Shown here one piece after another: positions 1 to 6,463 of a stretch of DNA of 9,326 nt. A program made the translations under genes and the position numbers. Numbering within the stretch: the stretch's first letter is position 1; each line of letters begins with the position of its first letter. The notes under the pieces were generated by a model. The model did no database searches. It was given only the letters and a program-made list of their open reading frames with translations, and was not told where the DNA came from. This DNA is from an uncultured Opitutia bacterium (lineage in GTDB: Bacteria > Verrucomicrobiota > Verrucomicrobiia > Opitutales > UBA953): NCBI GenBank assembly GCA_903929325.1, contig CAIYUD010000061.1, forward strand, positions 1 through 9,326, given 5' to 3'.

Positions 1-168
1 AAATACTTTTCCTGCGAATAGGCATAGAAGGGTGGTTACCCCGAGCAGGGGTAAGACTGCAATGATTGCACCCGTTGCAATCGATAGGGCTAAGCCATCG
101 GGGGTGGCCCCTTGACGTAATTCGGCGACCAGCGGGTCGCGTATTTTACGAATAAGCCACGCACCCAT
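1..168 (-). CDS. DUF2062 family membrane protein (N-terminal part, cut by window edge)
   Basis: An open minus-strand frame starts at ATG 168-166 and runs without a stop off the left edge, giving the first 56 residues. After a short basic start (MGAWLIRKIRDPL) comes 'TPDGLALSIATGAIIAVLPLLG' style sequence at about residues 22-43, then a hydrophobic stretch. A helix entry of the form 'ALSxAxGxxxxxLPLxG' is the recognisable beginning of a DUF2062 domain, a small integral membrane domain of unknown biochemical role, sometimes attached to glycosyltransferases. The start codon lies one base after the stop of the upstream membrane-protein gene (TAA A ATG), so the two are almost certainly co-transcribed and translationally coupled. 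No Shine-Dalgarno is visible. Function is unknown. Position at the end of a lipid-modification operon suggests a membrane role. The rest of the protein lies outside the window. Confidence 0.72.
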   Translation of the reverse strand, partial: MGAWLIRKIRDPLVAELRQGATPDGLALSIATGAIIAVLPLLGVTTLLCLFAGKVF

Positions 169-169
169 T

Positions 170-565
170 TTATGCAGACCGGTGAGTGAAGAAGGTTTGC
201 GTCAAGTCAGCTGTCGCGGGTGTTTGCCAAAGACATACGAGCGCGTAGCCAGCAATTGCGAAGTTACCGAGGAAGAGCAGGGCGACGAGCCAAGCTGCGA
301 TTTTAAGGGCAGAGCGTTCGCGCCAGGCGATATAAAGCCAGAAAGCGAGAAAGCCAAAATAGGCGTCAAACATTGTGGCGAGACCCCAAGGCTCGGAGCA
401 AACCGTGATATAGCCAATGAAGACATGCACGCCTTCTTTCCCTGCGAGGTGTGCGTATTGTGGAAGCGATGTAATTGTTGGCTCCATACATGCGCGCCAG
501 GACACCCAAGTCATAGCGACAAGTACGAAGATTGCATAGAGACCAATCCAGCGGCGTGAGTTCAT
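170..565 (-). CDS. Small integral membrane protein, DUF1475-like
   Basis: This 131-residue protein has a hydrophobic helix near residues 8-24 (a membrane anchor), a second around 63-80, and a third around 87-113. A conserved-looking core at residues 59-85 contains 'PWGLATMFDAYFGF' followed by 'WRERS', and a later 'LGNFAIAGYAL'. Aromatic and acidic residues inside a membrane segment with an 'F-D-A-Y-x-G-F' signature match my memory of DUF1475 proteins, small membrane proteins found in bacteria and plants with no assigned reaction. That family call is from memory and not a search. The ATG at 565-563 lies 12 nt after the methyltransferase stop, across a short ACT repeat with no Shine-Dalgarno. 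The stop is followed after one base by the next gene's ATG. Its place beside a fatty-acyl methylase suggests a membrane-lipid accessory or partner subunit, which is inference. Confidence 0.75.
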   Translation of the reverse strand: MNSRRWIGLYAIFVLVAMTWVSWRACMEPTITSLPQYAHLAGKEGVHVFIGYITVCSEPWGLATMFDAYFGFLAFWLYIAWRERSALKIAAWLVALLFLGNFAIAGYALVCLWQTPATADLTQTFFTHRSA

Positions 566-577
566 GGTAGTAGTAGT

Positions 578-1834
578 TTAGGTGGAAAGGGTAGCGTTGT
601 TGGGGCGAGTGTAAAGGGCTTGGACGACGCCAATGTTGCGATGGGTGAAGGCCGCCTCGCAGTAACGGAAGTAGAGGTGCCACTTGCGAATGAAGCGGTC
701 ATCGAAGCCAAGTTTTCGTACCTCTGGCAATTTCGCCTCAAAAGCCTGACACCATGTATCAAGCGTTCTGGCGTAATCTAAACCAAAGTCCTCTAAGGTA
801 TGTAATTGGAAGCGGCCGCTTTCTGTCATGAGCGCATTAACGCGGTTAACGGATAAAAGTAATGACCCTGGGAAGATATGTTTCTGAATGAAGTCTACGC
901 CTTTGCGGAATGATTCATAGCGACTGTCGGGGCACGTGATGTACTGGAAGGCAGCCAAACCATTGGGTTTAAGGAAGCGATTCACCGATTGGCAGAAGGC
1001 TGGCAAGTAAGCATGCCCGAGGGCTTCCATCATTTCGATCGAAACGCATTTATCGTAAGAGCCTTGGTGTGACCTGAAGTCCTCGAGGCGAACATCGATA
1101 CGATCCGCTAGGCCCGCCGCCTTGATGCGCTCGATGGCGAGTACGCGCTGCTCTTTAGAGAGGGTAAGCGTGGTGACACGGCAGCCGCGTGTGGATGCGG
1201 CGTGGATGGCGAAGCCACCCCACCCAGACCCAATCTCAATGACCGAGTCTTGCGGTCCAAGGCGTAGCAGGCGGCACAGTGACTCATTCTTCTCCCGCTG
1301 GGCTTCCTCTAAGCTTTCCCGGCCGGTGCGATAACGAGCCGACGAATACATCATCGACGGGTCTAAAAAGATTTTGAAGAAATCGTTGGAGAGATCGTAA
1401 TGCTCCGAAATATTACGCTGCGCGGTGGTCAGTGAGTTGGGTCGTAAAAGATGACTAACGCGATCGACAAAGCGTAGAACGCCGAGTGCGAGGGCCTTTC
1501 GGCGTGAGCCTGAAAGCCCCGGAGCATCATCGATGTTTTCTAGGAAAAATCCGATAACAGCAACAAGGTCAGTTGTTTCCCAAATGCCATCGATATAGCC
1601 TTCGGTGAAACCAATATCTGCACTCAGTACGATACGTCGGAAAAAGTCCTCATCCTTAATGACAATAGCTGCTCCGCCTTGAGCAGCGTTGCCCAAGATG
1701 ACTTTGCCGCCTTCGGGGAAAGTAAGTTCCAACCGTCCATGGCGAAGCATGCTGAGTTCGCGCAAGACGAGCTTGCGCATCAAGCCTCCGCCTTGAATCG
1801 CTTGGTCAAGTGTCAGAAGTGAAGAATTACTCAT
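578..1834 (-). CDS. CFA-synthase-like SAM-dependent fatty-acyl methyltransferase
   Basis: Member of the cyclopropane-fatty-acyl-phospholipid synthase family, which transfers a methyl group from SAM to the double bond of a phospholipid acyl chain at the inner membrane face. Counting from the upstream ATG at 1867: an N-terminal domain with 'IGFTEGYIDGIWET' at 85-98, the family block 'HYDLSNDFF' at 156-164 leading to 'LDPSMMYSS', SAM motif I 'VIEIGSGWGG' at 209-218, 'SIEMMEALGH' at 276-285, 'IFPGSLL' at 331-337 and 'YFRYCEAAF' at 399-407. Length (418-429 residues) exceeds E. coli Cfa (382). Aligned by eye, of the E. coli bicarbonate ligands Glu239, Ile268 and Tyr317 are kept, while Cys139 is Ser and His266 is Gln. 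This fits the divergent methylase-like clade found in DUF1365/oxidoreductase clusters better than classical Cfa. I chose ATG 1834 because it overlaps the DUF1365 stop by 8 nt (ATGAGTAA); ATG 1867 is possible and would add 11 residues. Neither has a clear Shine-Dalgarno. Confidence 0.93.
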   Translation of the reverse strand: MSNSSLLTLDQAIQGGGLMRKLVLRELSMLRHGRLELTFPEGGKVILGNAAQGGAAIVIKDEDFFRRIVLSADIGFTEGYIDGIWETTDLVAVIGFFLENIDDAPGLSGSRRKALALGVLRFVDRVSHLLRPNSLTTAQRNISEHYDLSNDFFKIFLDPSMMYSSARYRTGRESLEEAQREKNESLCRLLRLGPQDSVIEIGSGWGGFAIHAASTRGCRVTTLTLSKEQRVLAIERIKAAGLADRIDVRLEDFRSHQGSYDKCVSIEMMEALGHAYLPAFCQSVNRFLKPNGLAAFQYITCPDSRYESFRKGVDFIQKHIFPGSLLLSVNRVNALMTESGRFQLHTLEDFGLDYARTLDTWCQAFEAKLPEVRKLGFDDRFIRKWHLYFRYCEAAFTHRNIGVVQALYTRPNNATLST

Positions 1835-2681
1835 GAAGTGTGTCGGGGTGGGGGTTTCGCAGGTCATGTTGCAGTTCTGGCTGATCTTTCTTTCTGCGGA
1901 AGGGTAGGCCTTTCGCTAGCCATAGCCAAGCGGCGTGAAGGTGGATCAAGGAAATAACTTTAAGGATGAGAAAAGGAATTTTTACGGTGAGCCATGCTAA
2001 GCGTATGTCCGTTAATGGAATCCTTTGTCCCGTCCAGGTGCTTACGAGTGTTTTTATTCCACCCTCGAAATGGTCGACTTGAATACAGAGACGCTGATTC
2101 GGTTCGCGAACGCTAAACTCAAAATCGGCGGTCAGGCCTGAAAAGGGTGAAACGTAAAATTGCTTGGGTGTTCGCAAAAAGAGCATGGAGCTCCCGTCGG
2201 CATCTTTTTGGAGGCACTCTGGACCGAGTAGCCACACCTTGCGTTCGCCAAAGGTGTTATGAACTTCTGCAAGAGCTGCCGAGAGATTCCCGTCGATATG
2301 AATTAAGTGAAAAGATACCGGGTTGTACGATTTTCCAAAAGCTCTCGGCATTGCCACAAGTGTCACTCGGGCGGTTGCTGGAATGTGCGTTCCTTGCGAT
2401 TTGCAAAATGCGAGCACGCGCGCTTTCAGCCCGTCACCGGGTTCGCCAAAGTCTTCGATAGACTGCTTTTGTGGGTGAAAGACTTCGGTCCGTGGCAAAA
2501 AATCTCGTTCGCGAATTTGGTAGGGCGACCAGCCTTCTGGACCCAGCAAAACCAGCCCTTTGCCAAGTTGTGGTAATGTGTCGAGATCGACGGCTAGGGC
2601 GAAGACATCATGAACGAAGCGATGGACCCGAGGGCTGAGCCGGGCATGCATTACTTGGCAGTCGTAGAGCCGATGAGTCAC
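1827..2681 (-). CDS. DUF1365 family protein
   Basis: A full-length (284 residues) DUF1365 protein. The N-terminus 'LYDCQVMHARLSPRVHRF' followed by 'VDLDTL' is the typical family opening, which supports the GTG start at 2681-2679. Further family blocks are 'RVTLVAMPRAFGKSYNPVSF' near residues 105-124, 'AEVHNTFGER' near 137-146, 'FYVSPFSGL' near 175-183, and a C-terminal 'GQRIPLTDIRLAW' before a hydrophobic stretch and 'IHLHAAWLWLAKGLPF'. The biochemical role is not established. The family is almost always encoded beside a CFA-like methylase and a COG2907 FAD oxidoreductase, as here, and is presumed to act in the same membrane-lipid modification. The 3' end overlaps the methylase start by 8 nt. 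Upstream is the only sizeable gap in the operon, and a 19-bp inverted repeat lies directly against the start codon, so this gene could have its own regulation. Confidence 0.93.
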   Translation of the reverse strand: MTHRLYDCQVMHARLSPRVHRFVHDVFALAVDLDTLPQLGKGLVLLGPEGWSPYQIRERDFLPRTEVFHPQKQSIEDFGEPGDGLKARVLAFCKSQGTHIPATARVTLVAMPRAFGKSYNPVSFHLIHIDGNLSAALAEVHNTFGERKVWLLGPECLQKDADGSSMLFLRTPKQFYVSPFSGLTADFEFSVREPNQRLCIQVDHFEGGIKTLVSTWTGQRIPLTDIRLAWLTVKIPFLILKVISLIHLHAAWLWLAKGLPFRRKKDQPELQHDLRNPHPDTLHE

Positions 2682-2765
2682 TGCCTACACGGTGAAGGCA
2701 AACCCATTGCATGCAACTATCATGCAGTATAAAAACGCTCGTTGCTTAGAGGTTGGCGTCGTTCC
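2682..2765 (-). promoter_or_regulatory. Intra-operon gap with two inverted repeats; possible internal promoter/operator
   Basis: This is the only sizeable gap in the minus-strand operon. It contains a perfect 10-bp palindrome TTGCATGCAA (2707-2716). It also contains an imperfect 19-bp inverted repeat at 2682-2700, TGCCT-A-CAC-G-GTG-A-AGGCA, which abuts the GTG start of the DUF1365 gene. CATGCA occurs twice (2710-2715, 2721-2726). On the minus strand a TATACT hexamer could serve as a -10, but no good -35 lies 16-18 bases upstream. An operator, an mRNA hairpin controlling DUF1365 translation, or chance symmetry are all possible. Confidence 0.35.
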
Positions 2766-3587
2766 TCACGCTTTTGGCCACTTTAGCAGAAAAGCAATTT
2801 GTGCTTCTCGGTCAGGAACGCGTGTGCGCTGTGTATCTCGAAGAAAAACTGGCGGAAAGGCGGGCTCGATAGCTGTCACAGTGACAACGGTGTCGACGCA
2901 ATCAAAGACGGCGCGCCAAGCCCCGCAAGCGATGTCAAATCCACCACCTCTGCGATTACGAATCCTGCGGGTGCGGTGCGGCCGTGGGTCGCGCGTTAAA
3001 ATTTCAATCATGCGCCCCTTGAATTCAACTTCCCATTTATCTTCTAGCCAGGCGAGTTGCTCGGCGGCTAAAGGTCCAATCTTAACAGTACAGGGCCCGC
3101 GCTCGGCTTCTTCTTTGGCGTAATCTCCCCACCAGCCTGTCGCAGATTGCGGGAAGCTGTCGTAAGATGGCAGGTAAGGTTTGATATCTAAAATAGGCGT
3201 TCCGTCGACGAGGTCGCATGGACCAATCTCTAGCGTAAATTTTTTAACTCCATAAAGACGCACCGGTGTGATCCCAATTGGGTTAGGTCGGTGAGGTGAA
3301 CGTGTGGAGAAAAGCCCAAGGCGTTTTCCAGGCCCAAATGGCGGGAGTATTTTCGATCGCCAGCGGGTGTTTAGGTGAAACCACCAAACTAACCAGACGC
3401 GATCGAAGCCAACAAGGTCGTGCAAGGCTTCTTGGTAGCCAGGTACTGGCAATAGTTCGATATGGTTACGCTCTTCCGCTGCCTCATCGGGCTGGTGGCG
3501 TGCCGCATGCTTCAAGTGTTTACCGCTTCGGATGAAGCCGATGGGCTGGCAGACGAGTGCGGGAACGTTTTCAGGTTTTTTACTCAC
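2766..3587 (-). CDS. trmO: tRNA (t6A37) N6-methyltransferase, TrmO/TsaA family
   Basis: TrmO uses SAM to methylate N6 of threonylcarbamoyladenosine at position 37 of ANN-decoding tRNAs, tuning decoding in the cytoplasm. The N-terminal beta-barrel domain is recognisable by 'VCQPIGFIRSG' near the start, the signature 'GLFSTRSPHRPNPIG' at about residues 91-105, and 'DLVDGTPILDIKPYLPSYDS' at about 125-144. A C-terminal domain carries 'TRDPRP' (about 198-203), corresponding to the DPRP loop of full-length TrmO. At 273 residues it is longer than E. coli TrmO (about 235) because of a C-terminal tail of about 30 residues after 'AIEP'. The start is GTG 3587-3585: it overlaps the upstream TGA as GTGA and has GAGGAG 7 nt before it. 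A TTG at 3590 also lies in frame but sits too close to that site. It is an unexpected member of a lipid operon. Confidence 0.9.
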   Translation of the reverse strand: MSKKPENVPALVCQPIGFIRSGKHLKHAARHQPDEAAEERNHIELLPVPGYQEALHDLVGFDRVWLVWWFHLNTRWRSKILPPFGPGKRLGLFSTRSPHRPNPIGITPVRLYGVKKFTLEIGPCDLVDGTPILDIKPYLPSYDSFPQSATGWWGDYAKEEAERGPCTVKIGPLAAEQLAWLEDKWEVEFKGRMIEILTRDPRPHRTRRIRNRRGGGFDIACGAWRAVFDCVDTVVTVTAIEPAFPPVFLRDTQRTRVPDREAQIAFLLKWPKA

Positions 3588-4858
3588 CAAGGGTCTCCTC
3601 CTATGAGGTAGCTACATAACTGATGTGCGGACCAAATACCATCTTCATGGAAGCCGTAGCGCTGCCAGGCTCCACAAAAATGAACGCGCGAACCCCTGCG
3701 CATATTCAGGGCGGGCACTTCTCCTTGGGCCTGTAGGGCTTCCAGCGAGAACAAGGGGTGTTCGCAGGGTATCGTTTGCAGGATGCGCGCAGGGTCGATT
3801 TGTGAACCGTGGTTAATCGTCACAAGGTAGTTTTCACGATCGGAAACACCTTGTAGCGAGTTCATCCAATAATGGGTCGAGGTCAGTCGACGGCCGCCTT
3901 CATCCCACGTGCGTACATTCCATGAAGCGCGCGCAAATTCTGTTCGCGGTAATACCGAAGTATCTGTGTGCACGTATGCCGTGTTATCATTAAATCGGAA
4001 TGCACCTAAGGTTCGCTGCTCTTCGACGTCTGCATCTGAAAGTAAACGCAAAGAGATGTCTGCGTGGGTTGCGAAGATTACCCGATCAAATCGTTCGACG
4101 TTGCTGCCGAATGTAACCTCAACTTGATTTTCCACGCGACGCACCGACTCGACGCGCTGTCCGAGTTGTTGCCGAATGGGAAGTTTAGCCAGTAAGGCTT
4201 TGACGTAGGTTTCCGAGCCGCCCTCGAGCGTGAGCCAAGGGTGCTGGGTGTGTAGGCCCAGGAAGCCGTGGTTGTGGAAAAAGCGGAGGAGTTTAGCGGC
4301 TGGGAAGCCAAGCATGCGCTCTGGCGGGGTCGACCAAACAGCCGAGCTCATGGGGACGAGGTAGAGGTCTAAAAAATCCTGTCCGAGACCATGGTGTTTG
4401 CACCAGTCGGCTAGCGAGGTGCGTTCCGTCTCTGGCAGCTTCCACTCGGAAGCGCCCAGTCGGTTAAACTTTGAAATTTGAAAAAGTAATTTCCAGAAAC
4501 GCGGGCTAAAGAGGTTCTTCTTTTGCGAAAAGAGATGGCGAAGGGATGAGCCTGACCACTCTAAGTTTGCTGGATCATGGCGAACGGAGAACGACATCGA
4601 TGTCGGCTTGGGTTGCACGCCCAGCTCGCGAAATAGTCGGCAGAGAAGCGGATAAGTAACTTCGTTGAAGACCATGAAGCCAACGTCCATCGGCTTTTGC
4701 TTCTGAGTTCCAGGCTCGGTGACGTGCACGGTGTGTGCGTGGCCACCGGGACGTTGTGCGCTGTCGATGAGTGTTACGTCGTGACGCTTTGCCAAAAAAC
4801 GGGCACAACTTAAACCGGTGATGCCCGAGCCAATAATCGCAATACGTTCTCGCGTCAT
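3584..4858 (-). CDS. NAD(P)/FAD-dependent oxidoreductase, COG2907 type (amine-oxidase-like fold)
   Basis: A 424-residue flavoprotein. The N-terminal Rossmann FAD motif is 'IAIIGSGITGLSCARFL' (residues 6-22, GxGxxG), with the acidic end of strand two at 'LIDSA' and 'RPGGHAHTV' after it (36-44). 'DVGFMVFNEVTYPLL' (58-72) is the usual COG2907 block. The C-terminus has 'HFCGAWQRYGFHEDGIWSA', the second FAD-contacting region in which 'GFHEDG' is typical. There is no signal peptide or clear membrane helix. Relatives are annotated only as 'predicted NAD/FAD-binding protein' or amine oxidase and cluster with DUF1365 and CFA-like genes. In alphaproteobacterial furan-fatty-acid synthesis, a flavoprotein acts as a second desaturase on the methylated acyl chain. 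That role is plausible here but unproven. Its ATG overlaps the desaturase stop as ATGA, and its stop overlaps the trmO start as GTGA, so translation is tightly coupled on both sides. Confidence 0.92.
   Translation of the reverse strand: MTRERIAIIGSGITGLSCARFLAKRHDVTLIDSAQRPGGHAHTVHVTEPGTQKQKPMDVGFMVFNEVTYPLLCRLFRELGVQPKPTSMSFSVRHDPANLEWSGSSLRHLFSQKKNLFSPRFWKLLFQISKFNRLGASEWKLPETERTSLADWCKHHGLGQDFLDLYLVPMSSAVWSTPPERMLGFPAAKLLRFFHNHGFLGLHTQHPWLTLEGGSETYVKALLAKLPIRQQLGQRVESVRRVENQVEVTFGSNVERFDRVIFATHADISLRLLSDADVEEQRTLGAFRFNDNTAYVHTDTSVLPRTEFARASWNVRTWDEGGRRLTSTHYWMNSLQGVSDRENYLVTINHGSQIDPARILQTIPCEHPLFSLEALQAQGEVPALNMRRGSRVHFCGAWQRYGFHEDGIWSAHQLCSYLIGGDPW
3595..3600 (-). promoter_or_regulatory. 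Strong ribosome binding site GAGGAG of the trmO gene
   Basis: On the minus strand GAGGAG lies 7 nt before GTG 3587-3585, inside the 3' end of the upstream oxidoreductase gene. It favours that GTG over the in-frame TTG one codon earlier. It stands out because I see no comparable Shine-Dalgarno before the other genes of the window. Confidence 0.7.
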
Positions 4859-5859
4859 TTCAGCTCAGCGGCTTTTTCAGTACGAAGGGCTTGTGCTTCG
4901 GCGTAAATAGATTCGGGCACAGACTTAAGTCCCCAAATTAAGCCGGTCCACGAAAGTGCGCGGAGGAAATAGTAAGTTGGATCAAATTCCCACCAGTAGA
5001 AGCCTTGGCGCGTCGTTGCTTGGTAGCGGTGGTGATTGTTGTGCCAGCCTTCACCGAGCGTGATGAACGTCAGGATCCAAGAGTTACGGGAGTCGTCTTC
5101 CGTATTAAAGCGACGCTTTCCCCACACATGTGCCATCGAATTGATGCAGGCCGTTCCGTGGAAGAGCACCGTTGTTGAAATAAAGAATCCCCAAACCAGC
5201 ATTTGCCAGCCTGATGTCGCGACACCGATGTGACCTAGCCAAGCGCCAAAGCCATAACATGCTGCGCCAAAAATTGCGGGAACTAATACATCGAATCGGT
5301 TCAAGAAAACGAGCTCGGGGTATTTTGCTAAATCAGGAACTTTCGAGTAATCCGTTGGAAAGTTCCGCTTGCTGGTAATCCAACCAATGTGTGCCCACCA
5401 GAAACCATGTTGGACCGGCGAATGTTTGTCATCAGGTTCATCCGAGTGTTGGTGGTGATGCCGGTGATTGTAAGCCCACCAGAGTGCTCCGCGTTGCACG
5501 GCAGCAGCGCCCCATAGTGCCATGATAAATTGAAAAAAGCGCGAGGTGCTATAGGTCTTGTGAGAGAAATAGCGGTGATAGACGCCCGTGATGGCGAGCA
5601 TGCGGATAAAATAGAGTGCGACGGCCGTCCAAACGGCAGCCGGGCTCCAGCCGACCCAAATAACCGCTAGGCAGCCGAGGTGGAGGATGGCAAAGGGGAT
5701 ACAGCGCGGCCAATCGACCTTATCCTGAGCTGCCCGAAGTACATCGGCACCCTCAGGGATATGGTCGGTATCGACCCAGCGGACAAAGGTCGCCCAAAGG
5801 CCAGTAGGCTTTGTGGCAGGCTGAGATTGCATGCCCATAGGGAAGGGCAGAGGGGTCAT
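4855..5859 (-). CDS. Acyl-CoA/acyl-lipid desaturase (delta-9, SCD-like di-iron membrane enzyme)
   Basis: Membrane di-iron desaturase of the stearoyl-CoA-desaturase type, which uses O2 and electrons to insert a cis double bond into a saturated acyl chain. All three histidine boxes are present: HRYFSH (95-100), HRHHH within 'NHRHHHQHSD' (131-140), and HNNHH (273-277). The extra metal-site region 'NSMAH' (240-244) is also present. Hydrophobic helices lie near 53-70, 73-92, 108-120, 190-212 and 220-236, the usual four-helix topology with cytosolic His boxes. Length (334) is normal for bacterial SCD-like enzymes. No electron-donor domain is fused. The first gene of the operon, it begins 100 nt from the divergent sigma-factor gene and ends in a 4-nt ATGA overlap with the FAD oxidoreductase. 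It could generate the double bond that the downstream methylase needs. ATG 5859 is taken as start; in-frame ATGs 7 and 9 codons later are possible alternatives. Confidence 0.95.
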   Translation of the reverse strand: MTPLPFPMGMQSQPATKPTGLWATFVRWVDTDHIPEGADVLRAAQDKVDWPRCIPFAILHLGCLAVIWVGWSPAAVWTAVALYFIRMLAITGVYHRYFSHKTYSTSRFFQFIMALWGAAAVQRGALWWAYNHRHHHQHSDEPDDKHSPVQHGFWWAHIGWITSKRNFPTDYSKVPDLAKYPELVFLNRFDVLVPAIFGAACYGFGAWLGHIGVATSGWQMLVWGFFISTTVLFHGTACINSMAHVWGKRRFNTEDDSRNSWILTFITLGEGWHNNHHRYQATTRQGFYWWEFDPTYYFLRALSWTGLIWGLKSVPESIYAEAQALRTEKAAELK

Positions 5860-5959
5860 CTAGCAACTAATTTGGGCGTTTTTTGAGTATAGAAACGGCC
5901 GTAAAATAGAGTGTTTAGACAAGTTGCACCTCGGGCCACGCTTATTAGGGTAAGTACAC
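5860..5959. promoter_or_regulatory. Divergent intergenic region between desaturase and ECF sigma genes
   Basis: This 100-nt spacer must hold the promoters of both divergent operons. I cannot place a convincing sigma-70 or classical ECF promoter (GGAAC / CGTC) on either strand. TATACT-like and TAAAAT hexamers occur (around 5887-5892 on the minus strand, 5902-5907 on the plus strand) without good -35 partners. GCAACT at 5863-5868 and its reverse complement AGTTGC at 5922-5927 give each direction the same outward-reading hexamer. A shared ECF-type recognition element is possible, but six bases is weak evidence. A weak AGGG (5947-5950) precedes the sigma start. Confidence 0.4.
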
Positions 5960-6463
5960 ATGTCTGAGAACCCTGCTCAAGGCGACTGGCAGGCTTGGCT
6001 GGCTGAGCACGGCCCCAGGCTACGGCTGATTGCGCGCCATTGGGCTCGGTCGGATGCGGATGCAGACGACATTTTGCAGGAGGCATTTATTCGGTATTGG
6101 CGCCACCAACGCCATCTGCCCGGTGATCCCAACGCACTGATTGTTACATCCATCCGTCGTGCAGCCATGGATTTAGGACGGCAAACGGATCGCCGAGGCA
6201 GGCGCGAACAAGTCGTCGCCCATGACATTGAGACGGTCACCCTTTTTGAATTACCCGATGATGGACGACACACTGTTTTGGCCGAAGCAGTGGCTAAGCT
6301 TCCGGAAGACCAGCGTTCTGTCGTCGTCCTTCATCAATGGGGTGAACTCACTTTCGCACAAATAGCTGAACAACTTGATATTTCCGTAAACACAGCGGCC
6401 TCTCGGTGGCGCTATGCATTGTTGAACCTTAAGAAGCTTTTAGCCGAAACACTCCATGACTGA
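5960..6463 (+). CDS. RNA polymerase sigma factor, ECF (sigma-70 family) subfamily
   Basis: At 167 residues this is a normal-size ECF sigma factor, carrying only regions 2 and 4. Region 2 spans about 12-75 with 'DADDILQEAFIRYWR' (34-48), the core-binding and -10-melting helix. Region 4 spans about 108-162 with 'LPEDQRSVVVLHQWGELTF' (114-132) and the helix-turn-helix 'AQIAEQLDISVNTAASRW' (133-150), which recognises the -35 element. The linker (about 76-107) is acidic in part. The start ATG 5960 matches the usual short lead before region 2. The gene is divergent from the fatty-acid modification operon and overlaps the next gene by 8 nt (ATGACTGA), the typical sigma/anti-sigma arrangement. I cannot assign an ECF group by eye. 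Control of the adjacent operon, and autoregulation, are inferred from position only. Confidence 0.93.
   Translation: MSENPAQGDWQAWLAEHGPRLRLIARHWARSDADADDILQEAFIRYWRHQRHLPGDPNALIVTSIRRAAMDLGRQTDRRGRREQVVAHDIETVTLFELPDDGRHTVLAEAVAKLPEDQRSVVVLHQWGELTFAQIAEQLDISVNTAASRWRYALLNLKKLLAETLHD

Noticed and set aside
182..559. Plus-strand open frame opposite the small membrane protein gene
   Set aside because: The minus strand gives a coherent three-helix membrane protein tightly placed between its neighbours; the plus-strand product looks random.
566..577. Short GTA/TAG triplet run between methylase and membrane-protein genes
   Set aside because: Only about three and a half repeats; too short to call a phase-variable tract.
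1835..1867. Upstream ATG (1867) as the methylase start
   Set aside because: Possible, but it would deepen the overlap with the DUF1365 gene to 41 nt and the extra 11 residues (Pro/Thr-rich) match nothing I know in the family. Kept only as an alternative.
2692..3123. Plus-strand open frames opposite the 3' end of trmO
   Set aside because: The minus-strand TrmO C-terminal domain (DPRP region) accounts for this stretch; the plus-strand product is Arg/Ser-rich shadow sequence.
3588..3590. TTG as start codon for the trmO gene
   Set aside because: GTG one codon later has a GAGGAG at 7 nt and forms a GTGA overlap with the preceding stop; the TTG would be only 4 nt from that site.
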